Of a stretch of DNA of 64,000 nucleotides, positions 30,144-41,561 are shown in pieces. Position numbers and translations under genes: made by a program. The notes beneath the pieces were generated by a model. That model ran no database searches. It was given only the letters and a program-made list of their open reading frames with translations, and was not told the DNA's origin. The first letter of the stretch is position 1. Each line of letters starts with the position of its first letter. Where the stretch lies: contig JBCNJP010000024.1 in NCBI GenBank assembly GCA_039602395.1, positions 1,872,060 to 1,936,059 on the forward strand, given 5' to 3'. This DNA is from Deinandra increscens subsp. villosa (Eukaryota; Streptophyta; Magnoliopsida; Asterales; Asteraceae).

Positions 30144-32600
30144 CTATCATAAAAACCTTCATCATGAAATTAGGTTTTCTGAAAGAATCTGTTTGGATTT
30201 CTGAAATTTGGTTTAGCATCATCAGAAAAAATTGGTTTATCAGCATTTGGTGGTGGATAAAAAGTTGGGTTCTTGAAAGATTTCTTCACATTTTTAACAA
30301 CATAGTCAGAACAATGATCAGAATGATCTGAAACAGATTGATTAGAGTCTAGTGGGCCTTTTGGTATAATAATCTGATGACCATTAAAGTCATCATAAAA
30401 ACTTAAATCGTATCCATTTTCATTCTCAGGGTAAAAATCATCATCAAAATATTCATACCCTGAATAAAAACCATCATCAACATTTTCATAAAATCTTCTT
30501 CTTCCACCAAAAACCAGATGGTCCAGAACCATGTCCAAACCAAGATGACCCCTACCATAATTTACTGGCTTCGGCCCAAAACCAAAGCTATTATAAAAAC
30601 CTTCATCATGAAATTGGGTTTTCTGAAATAATATGTTTAGTTTTCTGAAATTTGGTTTAGCATCATCAGAAAAAATTTATTTATCAACATTTGGTGTTGG
30701 ATTAAAAAGTTAGGTTCTTGAAAGATTTATTCACATTTTTTACAAAATGGTCAGAAAAATGATCAGAATGATCTGAAACAGATTGATTAGAGTCTAGTGG
30801 GCCATTTGGTATAATAATCTGATAACCATTAAAGTCATCATAAAAACCAAATTCGTATCCATTTTCATTCTCAGGGTAAAAATCATCATAAAAATATTCA
30901 TTCCCTGAATAAAAAACCGTCATCAACAATTTGATAAAACCCCATTCTTCCACCAAAACCTGATGGTCCAGCATCATATTTGGAACCATGTTCAAACCAA
31001 AATGGCCCCTACCATAATTAGTTGGATTCGGCCCAAAACCAAAGTTATCATAAAAACCTTCATCATGAAATTGGGTTTCTGAAAGAATTTGTTTGGTTTT
31101 ATGAAATTTGGTTTAGCATTATCAGAAAAAATTGTTTTATCAACATTTGGTGGTGGATAAAAACTTGGGTTCTTGAAAGATTTCTTCACATTTTTTACAA
31201 CATGTCAGAAAAATGATCAGAATGGTCTGAAACAGATTGATCAGAGACTAGTGGGGCATTTGGTATAATAATCAGATGACCATTAAAGTCATCATAGAAA
31301 CCTAAATCGTATCAATTTTCATTCTCTGGGTAAAAATCATCATCAAAATATTCATACCCTGAATAAAAACCATCATCAACATTTTGATAAATTCCCGTTC
31401 ATCCACCAAAACCTGATGGTCCAGAACCATGTCCAAACCAAGATGGCCTCTACCATAAATTAGTAGATTCGGCCTAAAACCAAAGCTATCATAAAAACCT
31501 TCATTATGAAATTAGGTTTTCTGAAAGAATCTGTTTGGTTTTCTGAAATTTGGTTTAGCATCATCAGAAAAAATTGGTTTATCTGCATTTGGTGGTGGAT
31601 TAAAATTTGGGTTCTTGAAAGATTTCTTCACATTTTTAACACATGGGCAGAACAATGATCAGAATGATCTGAAGCAGATTGATCAGAGTCTAGTGGGCCA
31701 TTTGGTAAAATAATTTGATGACCATTAAAGTCATCATAAAAACATAAATCGTATCTATTTTCATTCTCAGGGTAAGAATCATCATCAAAATATTCATACC
31801 CTGAATAAAAACCGTCATCAACAATTTGATAAAACCCCCTTCTTCCACCAAAACCTAATGGTCCAGAACCATGTCCAAACCAAGATGACCCCTACCATAA
31901 TTTAGTGGATTTGGCCCAAAACCAAAGCTATCATAAAAACCTTAATCATGAAATTGGTTTTTCTGAAAGAATCTGTTTGGTTTTCTGAAATTTGGTTTAG
32001 TATCATAAGAAAAATTGGTTTATCAACATTTGCTGAGGAATAAGAAGTTAGGTTCTTGAAAGATTTCTTCACATTTTTAACAACATGGTCAGAACAATGA
32101 TCAGAATGATCTGAAACAGATTGATCAGAGTTTAGTGGGCCATTTGGTATAATAATATGATGACCATTAAAGTCATCAAAAAACCTAAATCGTATCCACT
32201 TTCATTCTCAGGGTAAAAATCATCATCAAAATATTCATACCCTGAATAAAAACCGTCATCAACAATTTGATAAAACCCCCTTCTTCCACCAAAACCTGAT
32301 GGTCCAGAACCATGTCTAAACCAAGATGGCCCCTACCATTATTTAGTGGTTTGGCCCAAAACCAAAGTTATCATAAAAACCTTCATCGTGAAATTGGGTT
32401 TTCTGAAAGAGTCTGTTTGGTTTTCTGAAATTTGGTTTAGTATCATAAGAAAAATTGGTTTATCAGCATTTGGTGGCGAATAAAAAGTTAGGTTCTTGAA
32501 AGATTTCTTCCCATTTTTTACAACATGGTCAGAACAATGATCACAATGATCTGAAACAGATTGATCAGAGTCTAGTGGGCCATTTGGTATAATACTCAGA
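30144..32600 (-). repeat. Tandem array block C
   Basis: About 5.5 units continuing block B across copia-2. The TATCATAAAAACC marker recurs near 30146, 30590, 31047, 31489, 31930 and 32368 (some copies with one change). The best-preserved minus-strand reading is 30170-30538 (122 residues), giving the full unit order from LDHLVFGG through NENGYDL, IIIPKGPLDSNQ and NPTFYPPPN to KPNRFF. The array stops at about 32600 after TTGGTATAATA, where sequence of a different type begins. Confidence 0.8.
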
Positions 32601-34277
32601 TGAACCTTTGCTTGTCCTCAAGTAAAAACATGTATAATTTTACGCATATCAAACATCCCCGCACTTGAACCTTTGCTTCTCCTCAAGTAAAAACTCAAGA
32701 TGTGGCTGACACTCCCCTATTGAATGGGTTGAAGAGAAGTGAAATTCATTGGTCAAGAACCTTTGTTTATTTAAAACCAGTCTCCATTCATTTCTACTTT
32801 TTTTATTTCCATTGAATTTAATGTATTTTTGTTTGAAATGCTTACAAGTATAACAAGCCTACTGGAAATTTTAGATTTCTACAAATTTACACACCTCATA
32901 ATATTCACTCGACTCTCGGGTTAGTATATGTACATGTTTTGAGTGAACTCTCGTACCAAAGTGGAAACGAGCAAGATAGCATAGGCTTGACAAGAAATCG
33001 AACCTCCACCGATCTCGCTGGAATGTGTGTAATCATCACGAGGGCTTAAAAGGGTTAAAGGGGTAGGCTTAGGCTAGGGTAAGGATATTTTGGTAAAAAT
33101 AGCTAAAAGTGCAAAATAATGGTCTTTTTATCAAAACTTTATTTTTATGTGACTTCCGCAGATTCTGACTAAGGGCTTTTTTTATTTTTGCTCTTTTTAT
33201 TTCCTCTAGCTATATGCAAGGCTAGGAAATACAATCATTATTTTTTTATTTTTAATTTTTTTTACAAATATATCCAATGGGGCATGGATATAAATGCAGA
33301 AAGTCACTAGTTTTGTATTTTTGATAAAAACTGACCATTTTACTAAAATAAAGGATTTAAAAACAAAAAGAGGGGGGGTGGGATATTGGGGGTGATTTTG
33401 CAATAATTATTGTGGGATTTAGAAAAGAAAATGTTTAGACTCAAAGAGATTAATCTAGGGGGTAATATGAAGGTAGAGATAGAAATCTATTTGAGAAACA
33501 GAAAAATTGGTGAAAAATCCTAGTTGCCTCAGTCATGTGACTACACATTTTCACTTTTGTCAATTTTATGACGCATTACCTTGCCAAGTTCTGTCTTTGC
33601 TGTTTCACTTGGTTCTCACAAAATTTCAAGAAGAAAATAGCATGTGTCAGTATATGTACATGGGGTTAGGCTCAAAATCTCACTGAAATGTGTGAAAAGG
33701 GTAAAGTGTAATTTGTATGAAAACAAACTTTGGTTTCTACTTGCTAAAACTATAAATATTTCATTTTTTATATAAAATCAATGGAAATTTCATCTCTCAC
33801 CTCTACAACCTGATCTACCTAATTAGGTTCTGATATACGAACCTGAGAAGTATGATGCCAAAACGTGGGCTGGGGGCTAGAAATTCCTGGTCATTGTCAT
33901 CTCCACCGCATAATCTCTTCAAATTTGAAGTTATTTTGGTTTGATTTTGATAAAGTAGGCTAATGATATTTTGATTTGGTTTGAACCATCAAATACATCT
34001 ATGATGTCTAACCCCTTTGTCGTTTTTTATTCTTGAATTGCCAAATCAATCGCTAACCTAATCAAAATCCAATCTTTGTTACCAATATTTAATTGTTGCT
34101 GCCAAAATCAATCACGTAACTTCCAAGACTAATCAATCGCAGTTGAATTTCTTCTCTTAAAATCAAGATCCTTAATCGCTTGTTTGATCTGTTGATGCCA
34201 ACATCAAAATCCTGACCGAAAGCTAGAAAACACGTTGATGAATCGAACTAAAAAACCAACATGATTAATGTGGATTC
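32601..34277 (-). other. Tat/Ogre-type retroelement 3'-region remnant
   Basis: On the minus strand two copies of TTACTTGAGGACAAGCAAAG (one with GGAGAAGC), followed by GTTCAAGTGCGGGGATG and TTTGATATGCGTAAAATT, lie at 32610-32690. Such ACTTGAGGACAAGCAAAGGTTC-AAGTGTGGGG motifs mark the end of pol/start of 3' UTR in plant Tat/Ogre Ty3-type elements. The rest is AT-rich and non-coding as far as I can see, with a CGAGGGCTTAAAAGGGTTAA stretch near 33042. The array block C lies downstream of these motifs on the same (minus) strand. No LTR found. Confidence 0.5.
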
Positions 34278-35675
34278 TGTTGGATTTAGGTGTCCAGACC
34301 CGACTGAATCAAGTACCCGACCCGGTCAAGAACCGTAAGAGTTACACCGGAGGCAACGGGTATTTAAAGTCCGCTTACTTTTATAACCGGCAAATTCGCA
34401 AAAGAATTAATTATTTGTTTATTAAATGGTTTGATAGATAAATAATTAATTAATTGATTAATATTATTCATGAAGATTAATTAAGCGACAAAAGACGTTA
34501 AATATCAATTACGTCTTGAGCGACGATTGACTAATTATTAGTTTATCTAATATTCATTAAATCGGCTAGCGACAAACATTTAAGGGTTTAAATGTTAATC
34601 TCGAAAATAAAATGGTTCGATCAAAGATTAAACGAAATCAAGGGACCTAACGGGAAATTAATCAGATATATATATATCTGATTAATGGAGGGGGCGAAAC
34701 CCTAATCCTCCTGAAGAGAATTTTTGGCCCCCTCCCTCTCTCTCCCTCTCGAAGTCGACGCCACCCACCCCATTGGCCGCCGTCGATTGTTGTTCTCCGA
34801 TTCTCCTATTCGATCGTGAGAACCCTAATCTGCTGATCACCATTCGCGACGTGATTTCCTCCTTCCGGTTGGCATTACGTTACGACCCGAGAAACCTTAG
34901 CCGCCGCCGTGATCCCGCTCTAAGTCTGCCGCCGCTGCTGCCCATCGTCGCCTCCGCCGTCCGCCGTTCCACGAACCGCCGCTGCCGCCCGCTTGTCCGC
35001 CGCAACCAAGCCGCCGCCGCCTGCAGCCCAGCCGCAGCCGACCGCCGCACCACCACTGTCGTCATCGTCGCACGTAGCCGCCGCCTGAGCCGGCCGCCGC
35101 CCCACCTCGCCGTCACCGGTTCCACCGCCGATAAACCCTAGCCGCGAAACACGTCTCTTGCGTGTTCCGCCGTCGTCCGCGAAACCCTAATTTCGCGCAT
35201 ATCCAACGTACGCGATTTCGGTGCCATGTCACCGAGGGAAGTCCGTATCTGCGAGGTGGTTTCGATTTGCCCGTCAAATCGTCCTCCGAAACCCTAGCGT
35301 CACCCGTTGACTTCCGGTGTCTCGAACGTTTGTTTGAATCACCGCTCAGGTATATCTAAACTCGTTATTAGTTTAGATTTAGTTGTTTATTTATATTATG
35401 ATTATGTCGCGTTTTGATTAATGCGTTTTGGTGTTTGCGCGTTTGGTGATTGTCGAATCCTATTGTTTTGGTTTACGTTAATTATCTGGTTTTTCGCGTT
35501 AGTAAATTAAATCGTTTTCCGCTGCGTATTAAATTAAATGTTAATTTAATCATTTAAATTTAATTTACTTGGTAATTGATTAAATAATTATTTATCGTAA
35601 ATAATTATTTCCAAAATAAAAATAAAAAAATTATTGCTATTACCGAGGCCCGAATGCCACTGTCGTAACCCTACA
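34278..35675 (+). repeat. Copia-3 5' LTR (1398 bp)
   Basis: TGTTGGATTTAGGTGTCC to GTCGTAACCCTACA. A CT-rich stretch near 34725-34755 and a strongly GCC/CCG-rich segment (34780-35150) resemble a transcribed leader. Minus-strand and plus-strand ORFs in it are composition artefacts. Confidence 0.85.
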
Positions 35676-35676
35676 G

Positions 35677-35688
35677 TGGTATCAGAGC
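35677..35688 (+). promoter_or_regulatory. Copia-3 primer-binding site
   Basis: TGGTATCAGAGC one base after the LTR end; complementary to initiator-Met tRNA. It fixes the LTR 3' boundary. Confidence 0.9.
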
Positions 35689-36393
35689 CTTGATCACCAC
35701 ATGCAAACCCTAACCGGTCAATTTTAAACCGGTATACTTTCGCGAACTGGGGTTCTAAACCCGAAAGTCGCGAAATTGAATGAATCGCCTTTTAAATATG
35801 TTTAGTCGATTTGGATCCACTAAACATAATCTGATTCAATAAAATTGATTGAATTATCTTTCGTACATATTCGGCCCAACCCCATTTAATTTTGTCATGG
35901 ATTCGTTATGGTTTGACCCATTAGGCCCATGTTTTTTTGTTTTGGATTGGCCCACTTTTACTGGGTTCAAAGTTGTATTTATTTAAAATAGAATAATTTT
36001 ATTTTAATTTGTAATTGCTCACTTTCGCCTGGACGAACAAGACGAGCTTGACACAAGGACCCATTTGAGATTATCCCCTTTTTGGGATTTTCGAAAATGG
36101 CTACAACCCAAAACGAGACCGACGTTTCCTGATGACGCGCAGGAGCTTGTTGAAGCCAGTGGGAGAAACTAAGTCGATCAGGGAGTTTTCTGTTCTCATG
36201 GTTGATTTACTTTTATGTCCCTTGATCTTCCTCGATATTGTCATAGGCTCTGACAATATCGAAACCCCTGCATGGCCGGATATGTACATGTGTGTTTGCT
36301 TGTTTTAAGTTGCTTGTCTTAATTTGATTAACACGCCAACTTAAAACCCAAACTTAGTTTTACCAACATAAAACTAATTTTTCAATTGATTAA

Positions 36394-37788
36394 GGAAAAT
36401 TGGATTTGAATAATCCTAACTTTTACCTATTGGCCGACAATAATCCCACATTTAAAAATCCTTCCCGCCAGTCCCAACTTTCATCCAATTTTTTTCTAAT
36501 GGACCCGCCGTTAACTTTTTTAACACCGTTAAATATATGCTGACGTGGCATTTACATATAATAATTTTTTATAATTTTTTAATTCTTTTTTCCATGTCAT
36601 CTTCCAAGTAAGATATCCCAATCCCTAAATCAAAAAATTTGATTCTGCCTCCCAACCCATATACAAAAGTATACGAACCTGCCTCCCCAAATCCCTAAAT
36701 ACGTATATGAACCCAGACTTCTCCATATTCGCATGCCTCTTCAAAAATCGCTTATGTCTGTTAATCTTAATCCATTCAATACCATCAGTTTAACGATTAT
36801 CAAATATTGCTTCCCAAAATTTGTGCCAATAATTAGTGGATCACACTTTTCCCTTACATACTGTGCATATTGGATCAATTTAATGTGTGGCATATTAAAA
36901 AAAATTATTGAGTAACTAATTAGCTCAATATCATGGAGTTTAAAGAAGCTTAACGGGCCTCCAGCACGTTTTTAGATCAAAATTTGAGCTCAATATGTTT
37001 GAATTCATCAAGTTTGACTTTTGTTAAGTCAAACTGTTCTTACTTTGATTTTGAAATTGAACATTAAATTTAGTTGGTTGAGTGTTCTTGTTGATTTCAG
37101 AAGCTTCAGTTCATCCGAACGAGTTCAATCCTAGTTTCAAAATCAATTTTGATTCATTTTTAGTCAAATTTGAGATTCACATGTTGTGTTCTTCGAAGCT
37201 CTTCCATGGCGGATTTTATATGTCATGAGTTTTTTAGTCGAATTTGATATCACACATCTTGGATTTGTAGTAAGAAGCTATTACTGCAGTCTGTTTTGAT
37301 CATTATTCAAGTCCAAATCGAAATTTGATATCAACAGTTCGTTGTTTCTTCGTCATATTCGTTCCGTCTTCAATCCCGCTTCTTCAAAATAGCACCAAAC
37401 TAATCACACCAGATCTTGTTTTGATCGAATTCTTGTTCTGAAGCTAATTAAATATTCAATTTTGTGTATATTTCGTGTATACGATAGTTTAGGGAGTTGA
37501 AGGCTGGGTCTATTTTTTATTTAGGGATTTGGAGGCATCAAAAATTTTATTTAAGGATTAAGGAAAAATATGATTTGGAAGATGACATGGAAAAAACAAT
37601 TATTAAAATAGAAGGATTATTACATGTCAGCATGCCACGTCAACGTACATTTAACGGTGTTAAAAAAGTTAACAGTGGGTCCGTTAAAAAAATTTGGATG
37701 AAAGTTGGGACTGGTGAAAATGATTTTTAAACGTGGGATTATTGTTGGCCAATAGGTAAAAGCTGGGATTATTTAAATCCAATTTTCC
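36394..37788. mobile_element. MULE-type element with ~220-bp TIRs (1395 bp)
   Basis: Perfect 9-bp TSD ATTGATTAA (36385-36393 and 37789-37797). Ends GGAAAATTGGATTT and AAATCCAATTTTCC start inverted repeats that can be followed for about 220 bp (to the TTTCCATGTCATCTTCCAA region near 36612, mirrored near 37571) and more weakly beyond. Long TIRs with a 9-bp TSD define Mutator-like elements. The TIR contains AACACCGTTAA and TGACGTGGCA. The interior (36613-37570) is AT-rich and has no transposase or gene fragment I can identify. Confidence 0.9.
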
Positions 37789-37857
37789 ATTGATTAATTA
37801 AAAGTCCTAATTTTATTACAACTTCATAAAATTTATTAACCAGTTTAATTCCACATT

Positions 37858-40800
37858 TGTAACACCCCAAATTTCACAGGTACATGATAAATACGTGTTT
37901 ATATTATCACTACATGAGTTTAATTGATAAATATGGTAAACTATGCATTAGATAGATTGCATGTGTTAGAAATACGTATTTTATAGCTAAAATGATGAAA
38001 AATGCATAAACGAATAAGTTAAACGGCAAAGAAAGTAAAATATAAGATGGATATGTGTTGGTACAATTAACATGATGATATATGTGTGAATTGATAGATG
38101 TATACATGTGAATACGTGTGTTAGTAGTTAATGGAAAAGTAGAAGGGCTAAAAGTGTAATTTATATAAAGTTATCAACATATATGGATATTATACGTATC
38201 TATAACTATTATAAACATTTTAAGGCTTAGAATATAGTAAAAATATATCCTAACATGATCCATAACATGAAATAATAAGTATTGGAAAGTTTGAGGGGCC
38301 AAATGTGTAAATAATGAAAAATATATATAAATATATATAAAAATATATACGTATGTATACGTATATCATCGAGAGTATCCCGAGCCTTAAAAACCCTTAT
38401 AAATATGCCCCATAATGTTTTAGTACATAAAATGATAGAAAGATAAGAGTTCAGGGGCTGAAAATGTAAATAAAAGTCCAGGGGCCAAAACTGTCATTCT
38501 GGCAAAGATGCCAGGCGTATCTCCGGGATCCTCCTCCCCACGGCGCGATACGCGAGCCACCCTGTGACGCAGATTCGTGACAGCTCGCGTTTTTTCGACT
38601 TGTTGCTCACGTTTGATCCAAATACTGACCCTTAACGTGTCGTTTTTGCTGCTGAATCACCCTAAACACGTAGCAGACCCTCCTGCGCACCTAACAACTA
38701 TAAATACTGGATCCAATCGTTCGATTATGAGCACCAATTCACGAAATCATCTCCCTAAAAACCCTAGAACACGTCCGAACGTTCTTCTGCAAAATTGAAG
38801 CAATCGGTGAGGAATTAGAAGGCCATCTCCTGCAGTCCTACGTTTTTAGGTATGCTCTACAATAGCCCCATGTTAATTTCAGTTAATATCATGTCTAGAA
38901 TAGAGATCTAAAACTATGCAAAAATTAGGGTTCTTGGATATAAGTCATCAAATTCGGGTGATCGGGTGGGAATTAGGGTCTGAATTTTTGTAGGTAATCC
39001 TAATTTAATGTGTTTTAAGAAAGCCCTAAGTTTATTTCACAATTGGAAAAGGTTTGGTAAAGGTTTTGTTAACGGGTCAAAATTAGGGTTTTCTAGACGT
39101 TATTCTGCCCAAATCAAGTATACGGTTTTGAATTAAGCTTTGAGCTTTTAAAGGGTATTATAAAATGTTATAATGGATGATACCCTAAGTTGGTTTGAAT
39201 TAAAAATGAGTTTTGATAATAAAACGAGAAATTCATGAAATTAGGGTTTCTAAATATGATTATTTAATATAAAATAATCCGTAGGGTATGGGGACTCGAT
39301 TTTTGGTTTGGTAATATGTTTATATATATAATAAGCATATATGGGTTTAAAATGGATAAATAATAAAGTATTAAAGATACCGAGTTAATCGGATATTAGA
39401 AGTTCGCGCGGACCGGAAGGGTAGGCACCTGTACACTGGGGTTTCTGGCAATAGCGGGGGTGTCGCCATCCCATCTGGGCAATGGCACCCCAACACTGGG
39501 CGATCCCGGAGTGAGTGTCTACTTATAGGAATGCGCGTCTTCATATTATCAATAAAAAGGTTATTATGCCTATAAGGGCATTTTGGTCATTTTGACCTTA
39601 AAAGAGATAAACCCTAATAAAGTATTATTAGGATAATAAGATATAAATAAACGTAGGTATTATTTATAATAACTTTGCATTAATGCAATCCGATACACGA
39701 TTAGGTTAATTGTGGACCATAACGGAGGTTCTATCTGAATAACTGATTAAAGATATCAGGTGAGTTCTATGAGCCCACTTTTAAATGTTTTAAATATTTT
39801 AAATGTTTTCGGGCTAGTATACATACAATACTTGTGAACATATATTCAAGATAATTGTGACTTGATATATACGTGTTATATGATGAAATTGTTATTGAAT
39901 TGCTTATATGTGTTATGCAATTATGTTGATTATAATGTGATGTGTATATACTTGCTAGAAATTAAGTAGCCAAGTGACTAGGGAGTTGTTAGTAAACATT
40001 TAGTGAATAGGTATGATTATATGAGAACAAGTGATGCATTTGCTTATATTAATATGTGGTGGATACGCCGCTGGTACATCCTATATATATACATAGTAGT
40101 ATAAGTTACCCGGTATATTGGAAGTGTGGAGGATACACCGCTGGTACATCCTGTATACATACACTAACGATAAATTGGGGGATGTCCATTTGTTGCAGTA
40201 TATGAATGCATTATCACTGTTTAATAACAAACCTAAAGCATCTGGTTATTTAACTAGGGGTGGGTAGTATACGTGATCGGAAATTAAGTCATTAAGACGA
40301 GCAAATGACCTAATATAGTTAAGTATAAAGTTGGTGGATAAAGTTGAGGAATCGCTGTTGCTCCAATGGGGGTGCCCTAGAGTACCGTGTACGGACGGCG
40401 CTGCTTCTCCAATGGGGGTGCCCTAGAGAATGTAGTGTCAGGTTTTCTCATAGGAAGAGTCGGTAACCCAGATGATAAGCCTAGGGTTACTGGTAAGAAT
40501 GAGGAGTCGCTGCTGCTCCAATGGAGGTGCCCTAGAGTACCGTGTACGGACGGCGCTGCTTCTCCAATGGGGGTGCCCTAGAGAATGCAGTGGCAGGTCT
40601 GCTCATAATAAAAGAGTCAGATAAATATAGTGACCTAGAAGTTTAGCCTAGAGTCATGGGTAAGATAATAAGATATATTATCATAATAAATACGTGCTAG
40701 AATTTATATGTGATTTATAAATGTGTGTTGTGAAAATCAGGTAAACACCTAAAACGATCCTCGAACTAAACGGTAGAACTCACCAGCGTAAGCTGACTTT

Positions 40801-41087
40801 TTAAAAGTATGTATGCTAGGTTCTGACGCACCTATGGGTCAAGCTTTGGTCACGCTCTAGGAGGAGACGGTGAAGACGCTGGTTGCTGAAATATCTTATC
40901 TTACGTTTAGTTTACCTTATGTTTAATATATCGTATGTTACGTTTATGCTTCCGCTGTGTAAGAATCATCTGAGTATATAAATAAAAGTTTTAAATTTTT
41001 CCCAGTTTTTGTGATCTCTGATTAAATCACGTGTTGATGAGTAAATCCGACGACGTGACGCCAGCCCGCAAGGGGCCGGGCGTCACA
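37858..41087 (+). repeat. TR-GAG 5' LTR (3230 bp)
   Basis: TGTAACACCCCAAATTTCAC to GGGCCGGGCGTCACA. Unusually long for so small an element. Contains a TATA-like ACTATAAATACTGG near 38697, CTCTAAAACCC-like leader sequence after it, and two internal duplications (near 40070-40150 and 40350-40610). The 5' and 3' termini CACCCC / GGGGC...GTCACA are typical of Ty3 elements in this plant group. Confidence 0.95.
40345..40612 (+). repeat. Internal LTR duplication with CTCCAATGGGGGTGCCCTAG
   Basis: CGCTG(T/C)TGCTCCAATGG, GAGTACCGTGTACGGACGGC and GCTTCTCCAATGGGGGTGCC follow one another twice (units starting about 40350 and 40507). Each unit therefore holds two CTCCAATGG(G/A)GGTGCCCTAG boxes, four in all. 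The same four boxes recur in the 3' LTR at 45541-45775. Confidence 0.85.
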
Positions 41088-41090
41088 AGT

Positions 41091-41103
41091 TGGTATCAAA
41101 GCA
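41091..41103 (+). promoter_or_regulatory. TR-GAG primer-binding site
   Basis: TGGTATCAAAGCA three bases after the LTR end. It matches the initiator-Met tRNA complement TGGTATCAGAGC except for one base, as in many plant Ty3 elements. Confidence 0.85.
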
Positions 41104-41561
41104 CTGGTTTAAGAGATTTGGATACTTCGGAGAGTATCTAAACTTAAACTAGAATTTTGGGCCTTAGTTAGGAATAGTTAAATGCTAATCGGAGAAAACA
41201 CTAGGCCATAATAGGAGTAGTCTCACATTTGCTTGTAAGGAAAAATAATTATTGGCAATTAGCTACTGCCCTTAGGAATTTATCCCTCCAAGTAATGTGA
41301 AGTTACGTCTATTTTATGGCCAGAATGTGTAAATAGGCTAGAATGCCTATTAAAGCAATGGAGTGCTCATTAGATCGCTAGAGAGCGAGGTCGGGAAATA
41401 GATTTGAGTATAATCAGAATGGAGGGTAGTTAGTACATTGAGAATATGGCAAGTCAGTAACTGCACAGAGCTCTGCATCTACTAATTTGTTGTATTATCA
41501 TGTTCTATCTATAATCCATTTGAGGATACTTATATCTGCGTCTTGATTGAAGGAGCTCAAG

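Noticed and set aside
34773..35141. GC-rich ORFs (plus and minus) in the copia-3 LTR
   Set aside because: CCG/GCC-rich leader composition makes open frames on both strands; position between LTR start and PBS argues against a gene.
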